NCBI GenBank assembly: GCA_964344295.1
Contig: CAYFMR010000016.1
Location: 1-19,902 of the forward strand
DNA: 19,902 nucleotides
Origin: JAAYFJ01 sp964344295
GTDB lineage: Bacteria; Bacillota; Clostridia; Tissierellales; Peptoniphilaceae
Direction of reading: 5' to 3'
Position numbers and translations under genes: made by a program. The notes under the pieces were generated by a model. The model saw only the letters and a program-made list of their open reading frames with translations. It had not been told where the DNA came from and did no database searches. Positions 13,479 through 19,902 of the stretch are shown piece by piece. Positions within the stretch are counted from its first letter, which is position 1. Each line of letters starts with the position of its first letter.

Positions 13479-14191
13479 CCCATCGCCCCGTAAACATCAA
13501 AACACATGTGATGCCTCATGCGACGGGCTCCGTACTCATCTCGATGGGAGAGACCAGGGTACTTTGCACCTGCATGGTGGAAGAAAAAGTCCCTCCATTT
13601 TTAAAAGACAGCAAACAGGGCTGGGTCACGGCAGAATACGCCATGCTACCTGCATCGACTACGACGCGGAAACGACGGGATTCCGGTGGCAAAATCGATG
13701 GTCGCAGCCAGGAAATCCAGCGACTCATCGGCCGCAGCTTGCGTGCCGCTGTGGATCGCACTCTTTTGGGGGAACGGACTTTTTGGATCGACTGTGACGT
13801 CCTTACCGCAGACGGGGGCACTCGCACGGCCTCTATTACTGGCGCCTGGGTGGCGCTGGCCCTGGCTGTACAAAAACTCATGGACGAAGGCGTGCTAGAG
13901 CAAAACCCCTTGACCAGCCAAGTGGCTGCCATCTCCGTGGGACTAGTGGACGACGAAGTGGTGGTGGATCTGGACTACGCCCATGACGTGCGAGCTCAAG
14001 TGGACTTTAACGTGGTCATGGACGATGCCGGCCGTTTTATTGAACTACAGGGAACCGGAGAAGAACGGGCGTTTTTTCCCGATGAACTCCAAGAGATGAT
14101 CGATGCGGCCCAACAGGCAATCAGCAGTCTGATGGACGTACAGCGACAAGCATTAAATAGGGAAGAGGTGGCTTATGGAAGAGATTGGTAA
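13475..14191 (+). CDS. rph: Ribonuclease PH, N-terminally short
   Basis: This 238-residue enzyme is a phosphate-dependent 3'-5' exoribonuclease that trims tRNA and other RNA 3' ends, acting as a hexamer. Family hallmarks are EEKVPPFLK, GWVTAEYAMLPAST, EIQRLIGRSLRAAVD, TFWIDCDVLTADGGTRTASI and the C-terminal ELQGTGEERAF. Typical members begin with about 8 to 10 more residues (a GR motif before LRPV); here the start is MTHRPVNI. In the same frame upstream, the reading HGRSEK precedes the Met, resembling that missing segment, but no start codon is available there. GGAGG (13461-13465) supports ATG 13475. Four-base overlap with the upstream gene and 17-base overlap with the downstream hpt indicate tight coupling. 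Confidence 0.9.
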   Translation: MTHRPVNIKTHVMPHATGSVLISMGETRVLCTCMVEEKVPPFLKDSKQGWVTAEYAMLPASTTTRKRRDSGGKIDGRSQEIQRLIGRSLRAAVDRTLLGERTFWIDCDVLTADGGTRTASITGAWVALALAVQKLMDEGVLEQNPLTSQVAAISVGLVDDEVVVDLDYAHDVRAQVDFNVVMDDAGRFIELQGTGEERAFFPDELQEMIDAAQQAISSLMDVQRQALNREEVAYGRDW

Positions 14192-14705
14192 AAGACGCAT
14201 CCTCATTGAGGAAAAAGCGGTGCAGCAAAGGGTGCGAGAGCTGGGAAGGGAACTGGCAGAAAACTACAGACACGACAAACCCCTGGTCGTGGGTCTGCTG
14301 CGAGGTGGATTTATCTTCCTGGCGGACTTGGTACGCGCCATGGATATCCCGCTGGAAGTGGAGTTTATGACCACCTCCAGCTATGGACACGACAAGGAAA
14401 GTTCCGGCACCGTGGAAATCGTCCAAGACGTGCGAGCCCAAGTGAAAGGGCGCAAAGTGCTGGCCGTCGATGACATCATGGACTCCGGCCACACCATCGC
14501 CCGGGTCAAAGAGCATCTGCTGGAAAAAGGTGCTGCCTCAGTGGAAATCTGCGTGCTCCTAGACAAACCCTCTCGCCGCCAAATTGCGGTGGAACCGGAC
14601 TATGTGGCCTTTGAAATCCCCGATGTCTTTATTGTGGGATGTGGCCTGGATTATGAGGACTATTATCGCAACGTACCCTACGTCTACACCTACGATGAGG
14701 ACTGA
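14175..14705 (+). CDS. hpt: Hypoxanthine(-guanine) phosphoribosyltransferase
   Basis: This 176-residue purine-salvage enzyme makes IMP and/or GMP from hypoxanthine or guanine and PRPP. Seen are LLRGGFIFLADLVR (41-54), the flexible-loop region SSYGHDKESSG (68-78), and the PRPP-binding motif VLAVDDIMDSGHT (95-107). A further marker is the C-terminal YEDYYRNVPYVY. Length matches bacterial HPRT. The start is placed at 14175, inside the last 17 bases of RNase PH, with GAAGAGGTGG just upstream. HPRT enzymes of Bacillota are known (p)ppGpp targets; whether the RelA/SpoT protein at 6033 is relevant is not shown. Confidence 0.93.
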   Translation: MEEIGKRRILIEEKAVQQRVRELGRELAENYRHDKPLVVGLLRGGFIFLADLVRAMDIPLEVEFMTTSSYGHDKESSGTVEIVQDVRAQVKGRKVLAVDDIMDSGHTIARVKEHLLEKGAASVEICVLLDKPSRRQIAVEPDYVAFEIPDVFIVGCGLDYEDYYRNVPYVYTYDED

Positions 14706-14709
14706 TCCT

Positions 14710-15831
14710 ATGAATGAAAACCCGATGGACAACAAGGCCCAAGAGCCGGACGTAATCTTGGAACCACCCGAGGCAGCCTCCGAAAACCTGGAACCCTTAG
14801 AAGAAATGGTGCAAACCGAAGAAGACCTCTACCAGGCCAGACAGGAAGTCATGACGGTGGTGTCTTGGAACGGCAAACGCCTTTCCATTGGCCAAGTCAA
14901 CTGGCTCCTTCTATTACAGGCCCTGGCATTTTTATGGATAGCCAAGTTCTGGCCAGTGCCTACGGCCCTCAAAACTGTCATCAACGAAGTGGTCGTGGTG
15001 GGCTTGCCTGGCGTGCTTTTAGTACTCTTAACCAAGCGGTTGCCCCAAAAAGTCTATCGCCTGCGCCCCTTATCGAAAAAAACGGTGACACTGATCATCG
15101 GCATGATGCTTTCCATCTACCCCCTCACCGTTTTGGTTAACGCTTTGGTCCTCATGGTACTGGGGCAATTTATGGATTTGGCTGCCCCACCGCCGATCTT
15201 AGGCACCGGCGTATCGGGCTACTTAGAAACCATTGCCCTCGTCTGCCTGTTGCCGGCGATCTTTGAGGAGATGGCTTTTCGCGGCATCCTCTTACACGCT
15301 CACGAAGAGGAGGGCAAGACGTATGCCGTGTGGATGACGGCCATTTTATTTGCCGTATTCCACTTTTCGCTGCAAAACTTTGTGGGCCCGCTGATCCTGG
15401 GCATCATCTTGGGCTATTTGGTGCTCAAGACGGGCAGCCTTTATGCGGCGATCCTGGGACACTTTGTCCACAATTTCATCTCCAATACCATTATCTACCT
15501 GATGAACGTCTTTCAGGTGGTGGGCGGTGCGACAAACCTGCCCTCCATTGAAGATTTGCAACGAGGAGACCTGGCCGTGGCCTTTACCGTCATTGGCCTC
15601 TTGGTATTTTTCGGCCTCATGATTTTTGTCCGCTGTGTGGTCTTGTTAAAAAGACACCTCCAAGAAGAAAAAGAAAAACCGCAACCCCTGCGGACTTTGG
15701 AAGCCCAAGTCCGTCGTAATGACGAATTCTTGCCTCCGCCGAAAGACAACATCTTTGAAACGACACCGATTTGGTTGATGGGACTATTGTTTGTCATCGT
15801 GAACTGGGTGGCCATCGTATATCAAATGTGA
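14710..15831 (+). CDS. CPBP-family intramembrane glutamic endopeptidase
   Basis: This 373-residue polytopic membrane protein has an acidic N-terminal tail (about 1-60). The CPBP (ABI/Rce1-like) motifs are complete: EE-x-x-x-R in FEEMAFRGILL (Glu186, Glu187), FHFS (His218) and HFVHNF (His254, Asn255). CPBP members are membrane proteases, sometimes processing peptides or acting in bacteriocin immunity; the substrate is unknown. A final transmembrane segment (WLMGLLFVIVNWVAIV) closes the protein. ATG 14710 is taken, four bases past the hpt stop with GAGGA upstream; a longer frame from 14584 lies inside hpt and has no ribosome site. Confidence 0.85.
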   Translation: MNENPMDNKAQEPDVILEPPEAASENLEPLEEMVQTEEDLYQARQEVMTVVSWNGKRLSIGQVNWLLLLQALAFLWIAKFWPVPTALKTVINEVVVVGLPGVLLVLLTKRLPQKVYRLRPLSKKTVTLIIGMMLSIYPLTVLVNALVLMVLGQFMDLAAPPPILGTGVSGYLETIALVCLLPAIFEEMAFRGILLHAHEEEGKTYAVWMTAILFAVFHFSLQNFVGPLILGIILGYLVLKTGSLYAAILGHFVHNFISNTIIYLMNVFQVVGGATNLPSIEDLQRGDLAVAFTVIGLLVFFGLMIFVRCVVLLKRHLQEEKEKPQPLRTLEAQVRRNDEFLPPPKDNIFETTPIWLMGLLFVIVNWVAIVYQM

Positions 15832-15872
15832 ACGAATTGAGGATGAGATGTAAAGAAAGGACGGTTAGTCAT

Positions 15873-16607
15873 ATGGATCAAATCAAACAAGCGGCAGAAC
15901 TCATTCGCCAAGCGAAAGGATGCTATGTGCTCTCCGGGGCGGGCATTTCCACAGAATCGGGAATCCCGGACTTCCGCAGTCCCGGCACAGGACTTTGGAC
16001 CAAAATGGACCCGATGGAAATGCTCTCCGCTCATGTCATGCTCAATGACCCGGAGAAATTTTACAAAGAGGGCTTTCAAATCCTCGTCGGCATGGACGAC
16101 GTAGAACCCAACGAAGGTCATCGCGTCATTGCCAAATGGGAAAAAGAAGGCCTCATTGACGGCGTCATCACTCAAAACATCGACAACCTACACCAAAAAG
16201 CGGGCTCCAAAAACATGATGGAAGTCCACGGCCAAATGGGTACTTGTCATTGCCTGAACTGCGGTCGTATCTATGACTTCTGGGTCATGCGAGACAAAGT
16301 GGAAAAAGGGGAGATTCCTCCCATCTGCCCCGCTTGTGGAGGCACGCTGCGCACAGACGTGGTCCTCTTTGGCGACATGATGCCACCGGCTTTTGATAAA
16401 GCGGTTAAGGCTATGGAAAAAGCGGAACTCTTAATCGTCGTGGGCACCAGCTTGACCGTAAGCCCGGTGAACATGCTACCCCGCTATGCGGATCGACTCA
16501 TCATCATCAACCGAGATGCCACGGCCTACGATCGACAAGCCGATGTGGCCATCCACGCTCCCTTGGGTGAAACACTAAAAGCCATTGATGACGCATTACA
16601 CGCTTAA
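15873..16607 (+). CDS. Sir2-family NAD-dependent protein deacylase
   Basis: This 244-residue protein consumes NAD+ to remove acyl groups from lysines in the cytoplasm. All core motifs are present: SGAGISTESGIPDFRSPGTG (21-40), TQNIDNLHQKAG (100-111), the catalytic His119 in VHGQMG, zinc cysteines C127/C130 and C152/C155 (CLNC, CPAC), and VVGTSLTVSPVNMLP (189 on). Length fits bacterial CobB-like sirtuins. ATG 15873 is preferred, with GAAAGGA 10 bases upstream; an in-frame ATG at 15843 lacks spacing. A 41-base gap to the CPBP gene, the widest in this run, holds no terminator. Confidence 0.95.
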   Translation: MDQIKQAAELIRQAKGCYVLSGAGISTESGIPDFRSPGTGLWTKMDPMEMLSAHVMLNDPEKFYKEGFQILVGMDDVEPNEGHRVIAKWEKEGLIDGVITQNIDNLHQKAGSKNMMEVHGQMGTCHCLNCGRIYDFWVMRDKVEKGEIPPICPACGGTLRTDVVLFGDMMPPAFDKAVKAMEKAELLIVVGTSLTVSPVNMLPRYADRLIIINRDATAYDRQADVAIHAPLGETLKAIDDALHA

Positions 16608-16618
16608 AGAGGTGACCC

Positions 16619-17362
16619 ATGAGTAAACTCTATGGCGACTTTGCGGCAATCTACGACAGGCTCATGGACGACTTCGCCTACCCCAATTGGCTAGACGGGT
16701 TGAAAGATCTCCTGTCTGTGCTGGGAATGAACCCTTCCAAAGCCTTGGAAATCGGCTGTGGCACCGGCAACTTCACCGCCCTTTTGCAAGAATGGTGTCC
16801 GGTAACCGCCGTCGACCAATCGCCGGCCATGTTGGACTTGGCCCGCCAAAAACCCATCAAAGCCACCTGGATCTGCGCCGATGCTCTCACCATGAACCTG
16901 GCAGACACCTTTCCCTTGGTGGTCTGTTCCAGCGACATGATGCACTACATCGCACCGGAAAATCGTCGCCCCTTAATGGAAAACGTATCCCGCCACTTGG
17001 CGCCGGGAGGTCTATTGATCTTTGACTGGCGAGATGCCGCGGATCTGAAAGCCGTTGACGGAGCCATCTCCATCCACGATGAGGAAGACCTCTATGCCGT
17101 TTACGGCTACACCTTGGAGGAAGACCGCCTTTTCATCGACGTACAAGGCTTTGTGGAAGAAGACGGCTCGTGGAAACGCATCAAAGAGACCCACACCCTC
17201 TACCTAGGTGATCCGCACCTATGGGAAACGTTGGGGGATCAGACGGGCCTCACCCTGGTGGCGAAACGCGACCTGGCCGTACGTCAAGGTGAACCGGAAG
17301 CAGGGGATCGCCGAGACCTCTTGGCCTTTAGAAAGGAAGAAACACATGGACCAACTGATTAG
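16619..17362 (+). CDS. Class I SAM-dependent methyltransferase
   Basis: This 247-residue protein has the Rossmann methyltransferase fold. Motif I is ALEIGCGTGNFT (42-53), followed by the acidic loop AVDQSPAMLDLAR (64-76), a motif around CSSDMMHYI, and LAPGGLLIFDW. The substrate cannot be deduced. Similar proteins sit next to hslO or other housekeeping genes in many Bacillota and are unassigned; that is recollection. The ribosome site GAGGTGA directly precedes the ATG. Its last 17 bases overlap the start of hslO, which suggests coupling. Confidence 0.85.
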   Translation: MSKLYGDFAAIYDRLMDDFAYPNWLDGLKDLLSVLGMNPSKALEIGCGTGNFTALLQEWCPVTAVDQSPAMLDLARQKPIKATWICADALTMNLADTFPLVVCSSDMMHYIAPENRRPLMENVSRHLAPGGLLIFDWRDAADLKAVDGAISIHDEEDLYAVYGYTLEEDRLFIDVQGFVEEDGSWKRIKETHTLYLGDPHLWETLGDQTGLTLVAKRDLAVRQGEPEAGDRRDLLAFRKEETHGPTD

Positions 17363-18221
17363 AGCCATTACGCCTAATAAACGGGTACGGGCATTTTTCG
17401 CCTCCACCACCGACCTGGTGAACGAATTTCGCCGTATCCACGAATCCTCCGCCACGGCCACAGCGGCCATGGGGAGAATGTTAACCGCCTCCGCCATCTT
17501 AGGCGCACAAATGAAAAATGAAACCGACCTGACCACCGTCATCATCGATGGCGGGGGAGCCATCGGACGCATGGTCACGGTGGCAGATGCCAAGGGCCAC
17601 GTCAAAGGCTACTGCGTCAATCCTCGGGCGGACCTGCCGGACATTGACGGCCACCTGGACGTCGGCGGCATTGTAGGCACAGATGGCTACTTGCAAGTCA
17701 TCCAAGACCTGGGCTTAAAAGAACCTTACAGCGGTCACACGCCCTTAGTAAACGGCGAAATCGGCATGGACTTTGCCCAATATTACTACACCTCGGAACA
17801 AGTGGAGTCCGTGGTGAACTTGGGTGTCCTCGTCAACACCGACCTCACCGTGGCCGGCGCCGGGGGCTACGTCATCCAACTCATGCCCGACGCTGAGGAA
17901 GAAGACATTGTCGCTGTGGAACAGCTGGTCTACAACATGCAATCGGTAAGCTCCATGATGGCGCAAGGCGTCACGGCCAGAGAAATGGCGACCATCATGT
18001 TTGCGCCCCTGGAGCTGGAAATCTTAAGCGAAATCCCCTTGGCCTACGCATGTGACTGCTCTCGTGAAAAAATGGAGCGCGCCCTCATCAGCCTGGGCCA
18101 AGCGGAATTGACCAATATTTTAGAAGAAGACGGCCAAGCGGAACTGGTCTGCCATTTTTGTCGCACCCGTCATATCTTTACCAAAGAAGATTTGGAACAT
18201 ATGATCCGAGAACAGGGGTGA
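17346..18221 (+). CDS. hslO: Redox-regulated chaperone Hsp33
   Basis: This 291-residue cytoplasmic chaperone is activated by oxidation and holds unfolding proteins. It begins MDQLIRAITPNKRVRAFFA, typical of Hsp33, and has the conserved VIIDGGGAIGRM and EIGMDFAQYYYTSEQ segments. The zinc switch is complete: CDC (Cys236, Cys238) and CHFC (Cys269, Cys272), matching CxC...CxxC. ATG 17346 is chosen because the Hsp33 domain starts there and GAAAGGAAG lies 6 bases before it; the longer frame from 17208 runs through the methyltransferase. The hydrolase gene starts four bases after its stop. Confidence 0.96.
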   Translation: MDQLIRAITPNKRVRAFFASTTDLVNEFRRIHESSATATAAMGRMLTASAILGAQMKNETDLTTVIIDGGGAIGRMVTVADAKGHVKGYCVNPRADLPDIDGHLDVGGIVGTDGYLQVIQDLGLKEPYSGHTPLVNGEIGMDFAQYYYTSEQVESVVNLGVLVNTDLTVAGAGGYVIQLMPDAEEEDIVAVEQLVYNMQSVSSMMAQGVTAREMATIMFAPLELEILSEIPLAYACDCSREKMERALISLGQAELTNILEEDGQAELVCHFCRTRHIFTKEDLEHMIREQG

Positions 18222-18225
18222 CATC

Positions 18226-19038
18226 ATGGACTTCACATTGACAGACGGCACGAAACTGAACATGGTCTTTGAAAACTGCCTAGGCAAACGCCGCGGCACC
18301 GTCATCCTCGTCCATGGCCTGGCTGAACACCTGGGACGCTACGACCACGTGGCTCGACGTCTCTTGGCCGAAGGATACGCTGTGGTACGCTACGACCAGC
18401 GAGGACACGGCAAAAGCGAAGGCAAGCGCATCTACTTCGACATCCCCCAACGCCTCTTTGATGACCTCTACCAAGTGGAGCAAGAGGTTAAAAAAACAGT
18501 CCCCGATGACAAAATCTTCGTCCTCGGTCACAGCATGGGAGGCTTTACCGTGGCAGGCTTGGCGGTGACCCATCCCGGTTTGGTAGACGGCTACATCCTC
18601 TCCGGAGCCATGACCCAAAACTCCCACAAAAGCCTCAAACCCGTCCCCACATGGGTACCGGACAGCATGCGACTGCGGGGAGACATGGTAGGCCTACACG
18701 CCAAATTTGTCAGCCGGGACAAAAAAGTAGTCAAAGCCTATCGCCACGACCCCCTGGTGGAAAACTTCGTCACCACGGGCTTGGCCAAGAACTTCTACGA
18801 AGGAGTCCAATACATTAAAACCCACGTCGACCAATTCCAAGACCCGGTACTCATCCTTCACGGCACCGAAGACAAACTGGTCCCCGTGGAAGACAGCAAG
18901 ATTCTCTATGCCGTCATCTTCTCCCAAGACAAACAATTCATCGCCTACGACGGCCTGTACCACGAAATTTTAAATGAACCGGAAAAAGATCGAGTCCTGG
19001 CGGACATCATCACCTGGTTAAACGAACGCACATCCTGA
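18226..19038 (+). CDS. Alpha/beta hydrolase, monoacylglycerol-lipase-like (Hydrolase_4)
   Basis: This 270-residue serine hydrolase has the full catalytic triad: nucleophile Ser103 in GHSMGG, Asp216 in HGTEDKLVP, and His246 in LYHEIL. The oxyanion-hole region is VHGLAEHLGRY (29-39). Sequence around RYDQRGHGKSEGKR places it in the monoglyceride lipase / lysophospholipase (Hydrolase_4) group, which splits acylglycerols or other esters. No signal peptide is seen, so it is cytoplasmic. It is the last gene of the run. The terminator hairpin begins within its last codons and the stop TGA forms the loop. Confidence 0.88.
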   Translation: MDFTLTDGTKLNMVFENCLGKRRGTVILVHGLAEHLGRYDHVARRLLAEGYAVVRYDQRGHGKSEGKRIYFDIPQRLFDDLYQVEQEVKKTVPDDKIFVLGHSMGGFTVAGLAVTHPGLVDGYILSGAMTQNSHKSLKPVPTWVPDSMRLRGDMVGLHAKFVSRDKKVVKAYRHDPLVENFVTTGLAKNFYEGVQYIKTHVDQFQDPVLILHGTEDKLVPVEDSKILYAVIFSQDKQFIAYDGLYHEILNEPEKDRVLADIITWLNERTS

Positions 19039-19055
19039 GGATGTGCGTTTCTTTG
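19025..19055 (+). terminator. Terminator overlapping the end of the hydrolase gene
   Basis: AACGCACATCC (19025-19035) pairs perfectly with GGATGTGCGTT (19039-19049) around the 3-base loop TGA, which is the stop codon (19036-19038). TCTTT follows. It closes the nine-gene run and lies just past the end of the convergent VanZ-family gene. Confidence 0.8.
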
Positions 19056-19078
19056 TCATCGGATGAAAGAGAGGGGAT

Positions 19079-19654
19079 CTAATAGAGCAGCATAGCCCAT
19101 TGAAATTCGTGAAAGAGGAAAAACCGGCTAAAAAAGACGACGAGAAGTACCAAGGCCAAGGGCAACATCCCCTCCTCGGGCTCCCGACTGCCAAGATAGC
19201 TCAAGGCAAACCCGATGAAGACGCCGGCAAGATTGCAAATCACATCGTCGATGTCCGTGGCACGCAGATTGAGAAGCTGAGACAACTCCACTAACACAAT
19301 GAGACCCAACCCGGCTAGAACCGCTGGGCCCAAGTCCCGTGCCTGCTGCCACAGCCGCGGCACGAAAAAGCCGAAAGGTATCAACATGATCACGTTTAAG
19401 CTGTACCCGAAGAAGTCGATGTCCTGGGAAAAGGGAACGAGATTCACGTTAGGAGAGAGCCCTAGACGCAGCCCGTCATAGATTGTGCCAGAGCCGGTGA
19501 CGTGAAAGACCCCGACCAAATAGATCAGGAACAGTAAAAACTCCACCCGGGCTTTGGGACTGCGAGGAAAGCGTTTGGTCACCCACAACAGCACCAAAAG
19601 TGGCACCAAGGTGCACAGCGCTTCCGCTAGTAAAAATAAAACCGTTGCTAACAT
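19079..19654 (-). CDS. VanZ-family membrane protein
   Basis: This 191-residue protein has about five transmembrane helices and the VanZ signature: NLVPF near 72, SLNVIMLIPFGFFVPRLW (about 85-102), ELSQLLNLRATDIDDVICNL (about 125-144) and GVFIGF. In the vanA cluster VanZ adds mild teicoplanin resistance. Most family members are chromosomal and of unknown role, and no van genes are seen here. The start at 19654 is set by AGGAGG (19662-19667 on the plus strand) 7 bases ahead; an in-frame ATG at 19672 lies before the ribosome site itself. It is convergent with the hydrolase gene. Confidence 0.85.
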   Translation of the reverse strand: MLATVLFLLAEALCTLVPLLVLLWVTKRFPRSPKARVEFLLFLIYLVGVFHVTGSGTIYDGLRLGLSPNVNLVPFSQDIDFFGYSLNVIMLIPFGFFVPRLWQQARDLGPAVLAGLGLIVLVELSQLLNLRATDIDDVICNLAGVFIGFALSYLGSREPEEGMLPLALVLLVVFFSRFFLFHEFQWAMLLY

Positions 19655-19801
19655 GATACAACCTCCTATCACTCAGTTTGATCTTACTCCTACGATACGC
19701 CGCAAAGGTTAACTTATGAGAGGAGAAAAGGCAAAGATGTGGCAAAGAGAGGGCCGGAAGTGAAAAGGGAAAAGAGTTTGGAGGAAATCTTTGGGTTTTT
19801 C

Positions 19802-19830
19802 TTGACAGAGAGCCGGGAGTTTGGTAAAAT
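19802..19830 (+). promoter_or_regulatory. Near-consensus promoter of tRNA-Phe
   Basis: TTGACA (19802-19807), a perfect -35, is 17 bases from TAAAAT (19825-19830). Transcription would start near 19837, about 12 bases before the mature tRNA end, as expected for a strong stable-RNA promoter. Confidence 0.85.
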
Positions 19831-19848
19831 CATGGCATTGTCACACCT

Positions 19849-19902
19849 GCCCAGATAGCTCAGTCGGTAGAGCAGTAGACTGAAAATCTACGTGTCGCTG
19901 GT
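19849..19902 (+). tRNA. tRNA-Phe (anticodon GAA), cut by the window edge
   Basis: The acceptor 5' strand is GCCCAGA (19849-19855), then TA. The D arm (GCTC, AGTCGGTAGA, GAGC) follows, and the anticodon arm is GTAGA-CTGAAAA-TCTAC. The anticodon GAA lies at 19882-19884. The T arm is started but the last 20 or so bases lie outside the window. It is probably the first gene of a tRNA transcript. Confidence 0.93.

Noticed and set aside
19476..19745. Minus-strand 89-codon open frame upstream of the VanZ gene
   Set aside because: Overlaps the VanZ coding region in another frame and has no family resemblance.
19716..19763. Tiny plus-strand reading MRGEKAKMWQREGRK
   Set aside because: Fifteen codons without promoter, ribosome site or terminator; chance occurrence is likely.
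1..19902. CRISPR array, toxin-antitoxin pair, restriction or other defence system
   Set aside because: No regularly spaced repeats and no recognisable nuclease, Cas, methylase-restriction or toxin genes; the Sir2 protein is a CobB-like deacylase of normal length in a housekeeping operon, not a defence-type fusion.

Overview
This window looks like the chromosome of a low-to-mid G+C Gram-positive anaerobe (Bacillota, probably Clostridia or Tissierellia). The evidence is the strong AGGAGG-type ribosome sites, TATAAT-type promoters, U-tailed hairpin terminators, a stand-alone ferritin-like protein, a VanZ-family protein, Hsp33 and a short cold-shock protein. The exact genus cannot be fixed from sequence reading alone.

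Region 1 (1 to about 1930) is accessory and decaying. It holds a small Lys/Arg-rich gene on the minus strand, a gene broken by a one-base deletion, a short overlapping gene, a gene fragment, and the stranded C-terminal end of another gene on the minus strand. These are separated by hairpin terminators. The block stops at the 3' end of a tRNA-Pro gene (minus strand), which suggests an old integration next to a tRNA.

Region 2 (2008 to about 7980) carries separately transcribed genes: a secreted phosphodiester glycosidase-like protein, a cold-shock protein with a long leader, and a cytosolic parvulin followed by an unusual RelA/SpoT-domain protein and a ferritin-like diiron protein. Two terminators in tandem close it.

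Region 3 (8015 to 11912) has a TPR protein, methionine aminopeptidase and a MATE exporter joined by overlapping stop/start codons, then a lipoprotein cyclophilin. The cyclophilin gene carries a second strong ribosome site inside its coding region.

Region 4 (11948 to 19049) is a nine-gene run on the plus strand with overlaps or gaps of at most 41 bases: AIR-synthase/HypE-like protein, UPF0316 membrane protein, RNase PH, hypoxanthine phosphoribosyltransferase, CPBP membrane protease, Sir2 deacetylase, methyltransferase, Hsp33 and an alpha/beta hydrolase. It ends in a hairpin whose loop contains the last stop codon. A convergent VanZ-family gene and a tRNA-Phe gene with a near-consensus promoter (cut by the window edge) close the window.

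Most of the window is ordinary housekeeping sequence with a protein-folding and stress theme: two prolyl isomerases, Hsp33, a cold-shock protein, a ferritin-like protein and a RelA/SpoT domain. I did not find a clear new defence or mobile system. The points most worth checking are the internal start in the cyclophilin gene, the RelA/SpoT protein with a degenerate substrate motif and an unassigned C-terminal half, the attenuator-like csp leader, and the palindrome-dense non-coding stretch beside tRNA-Pro.
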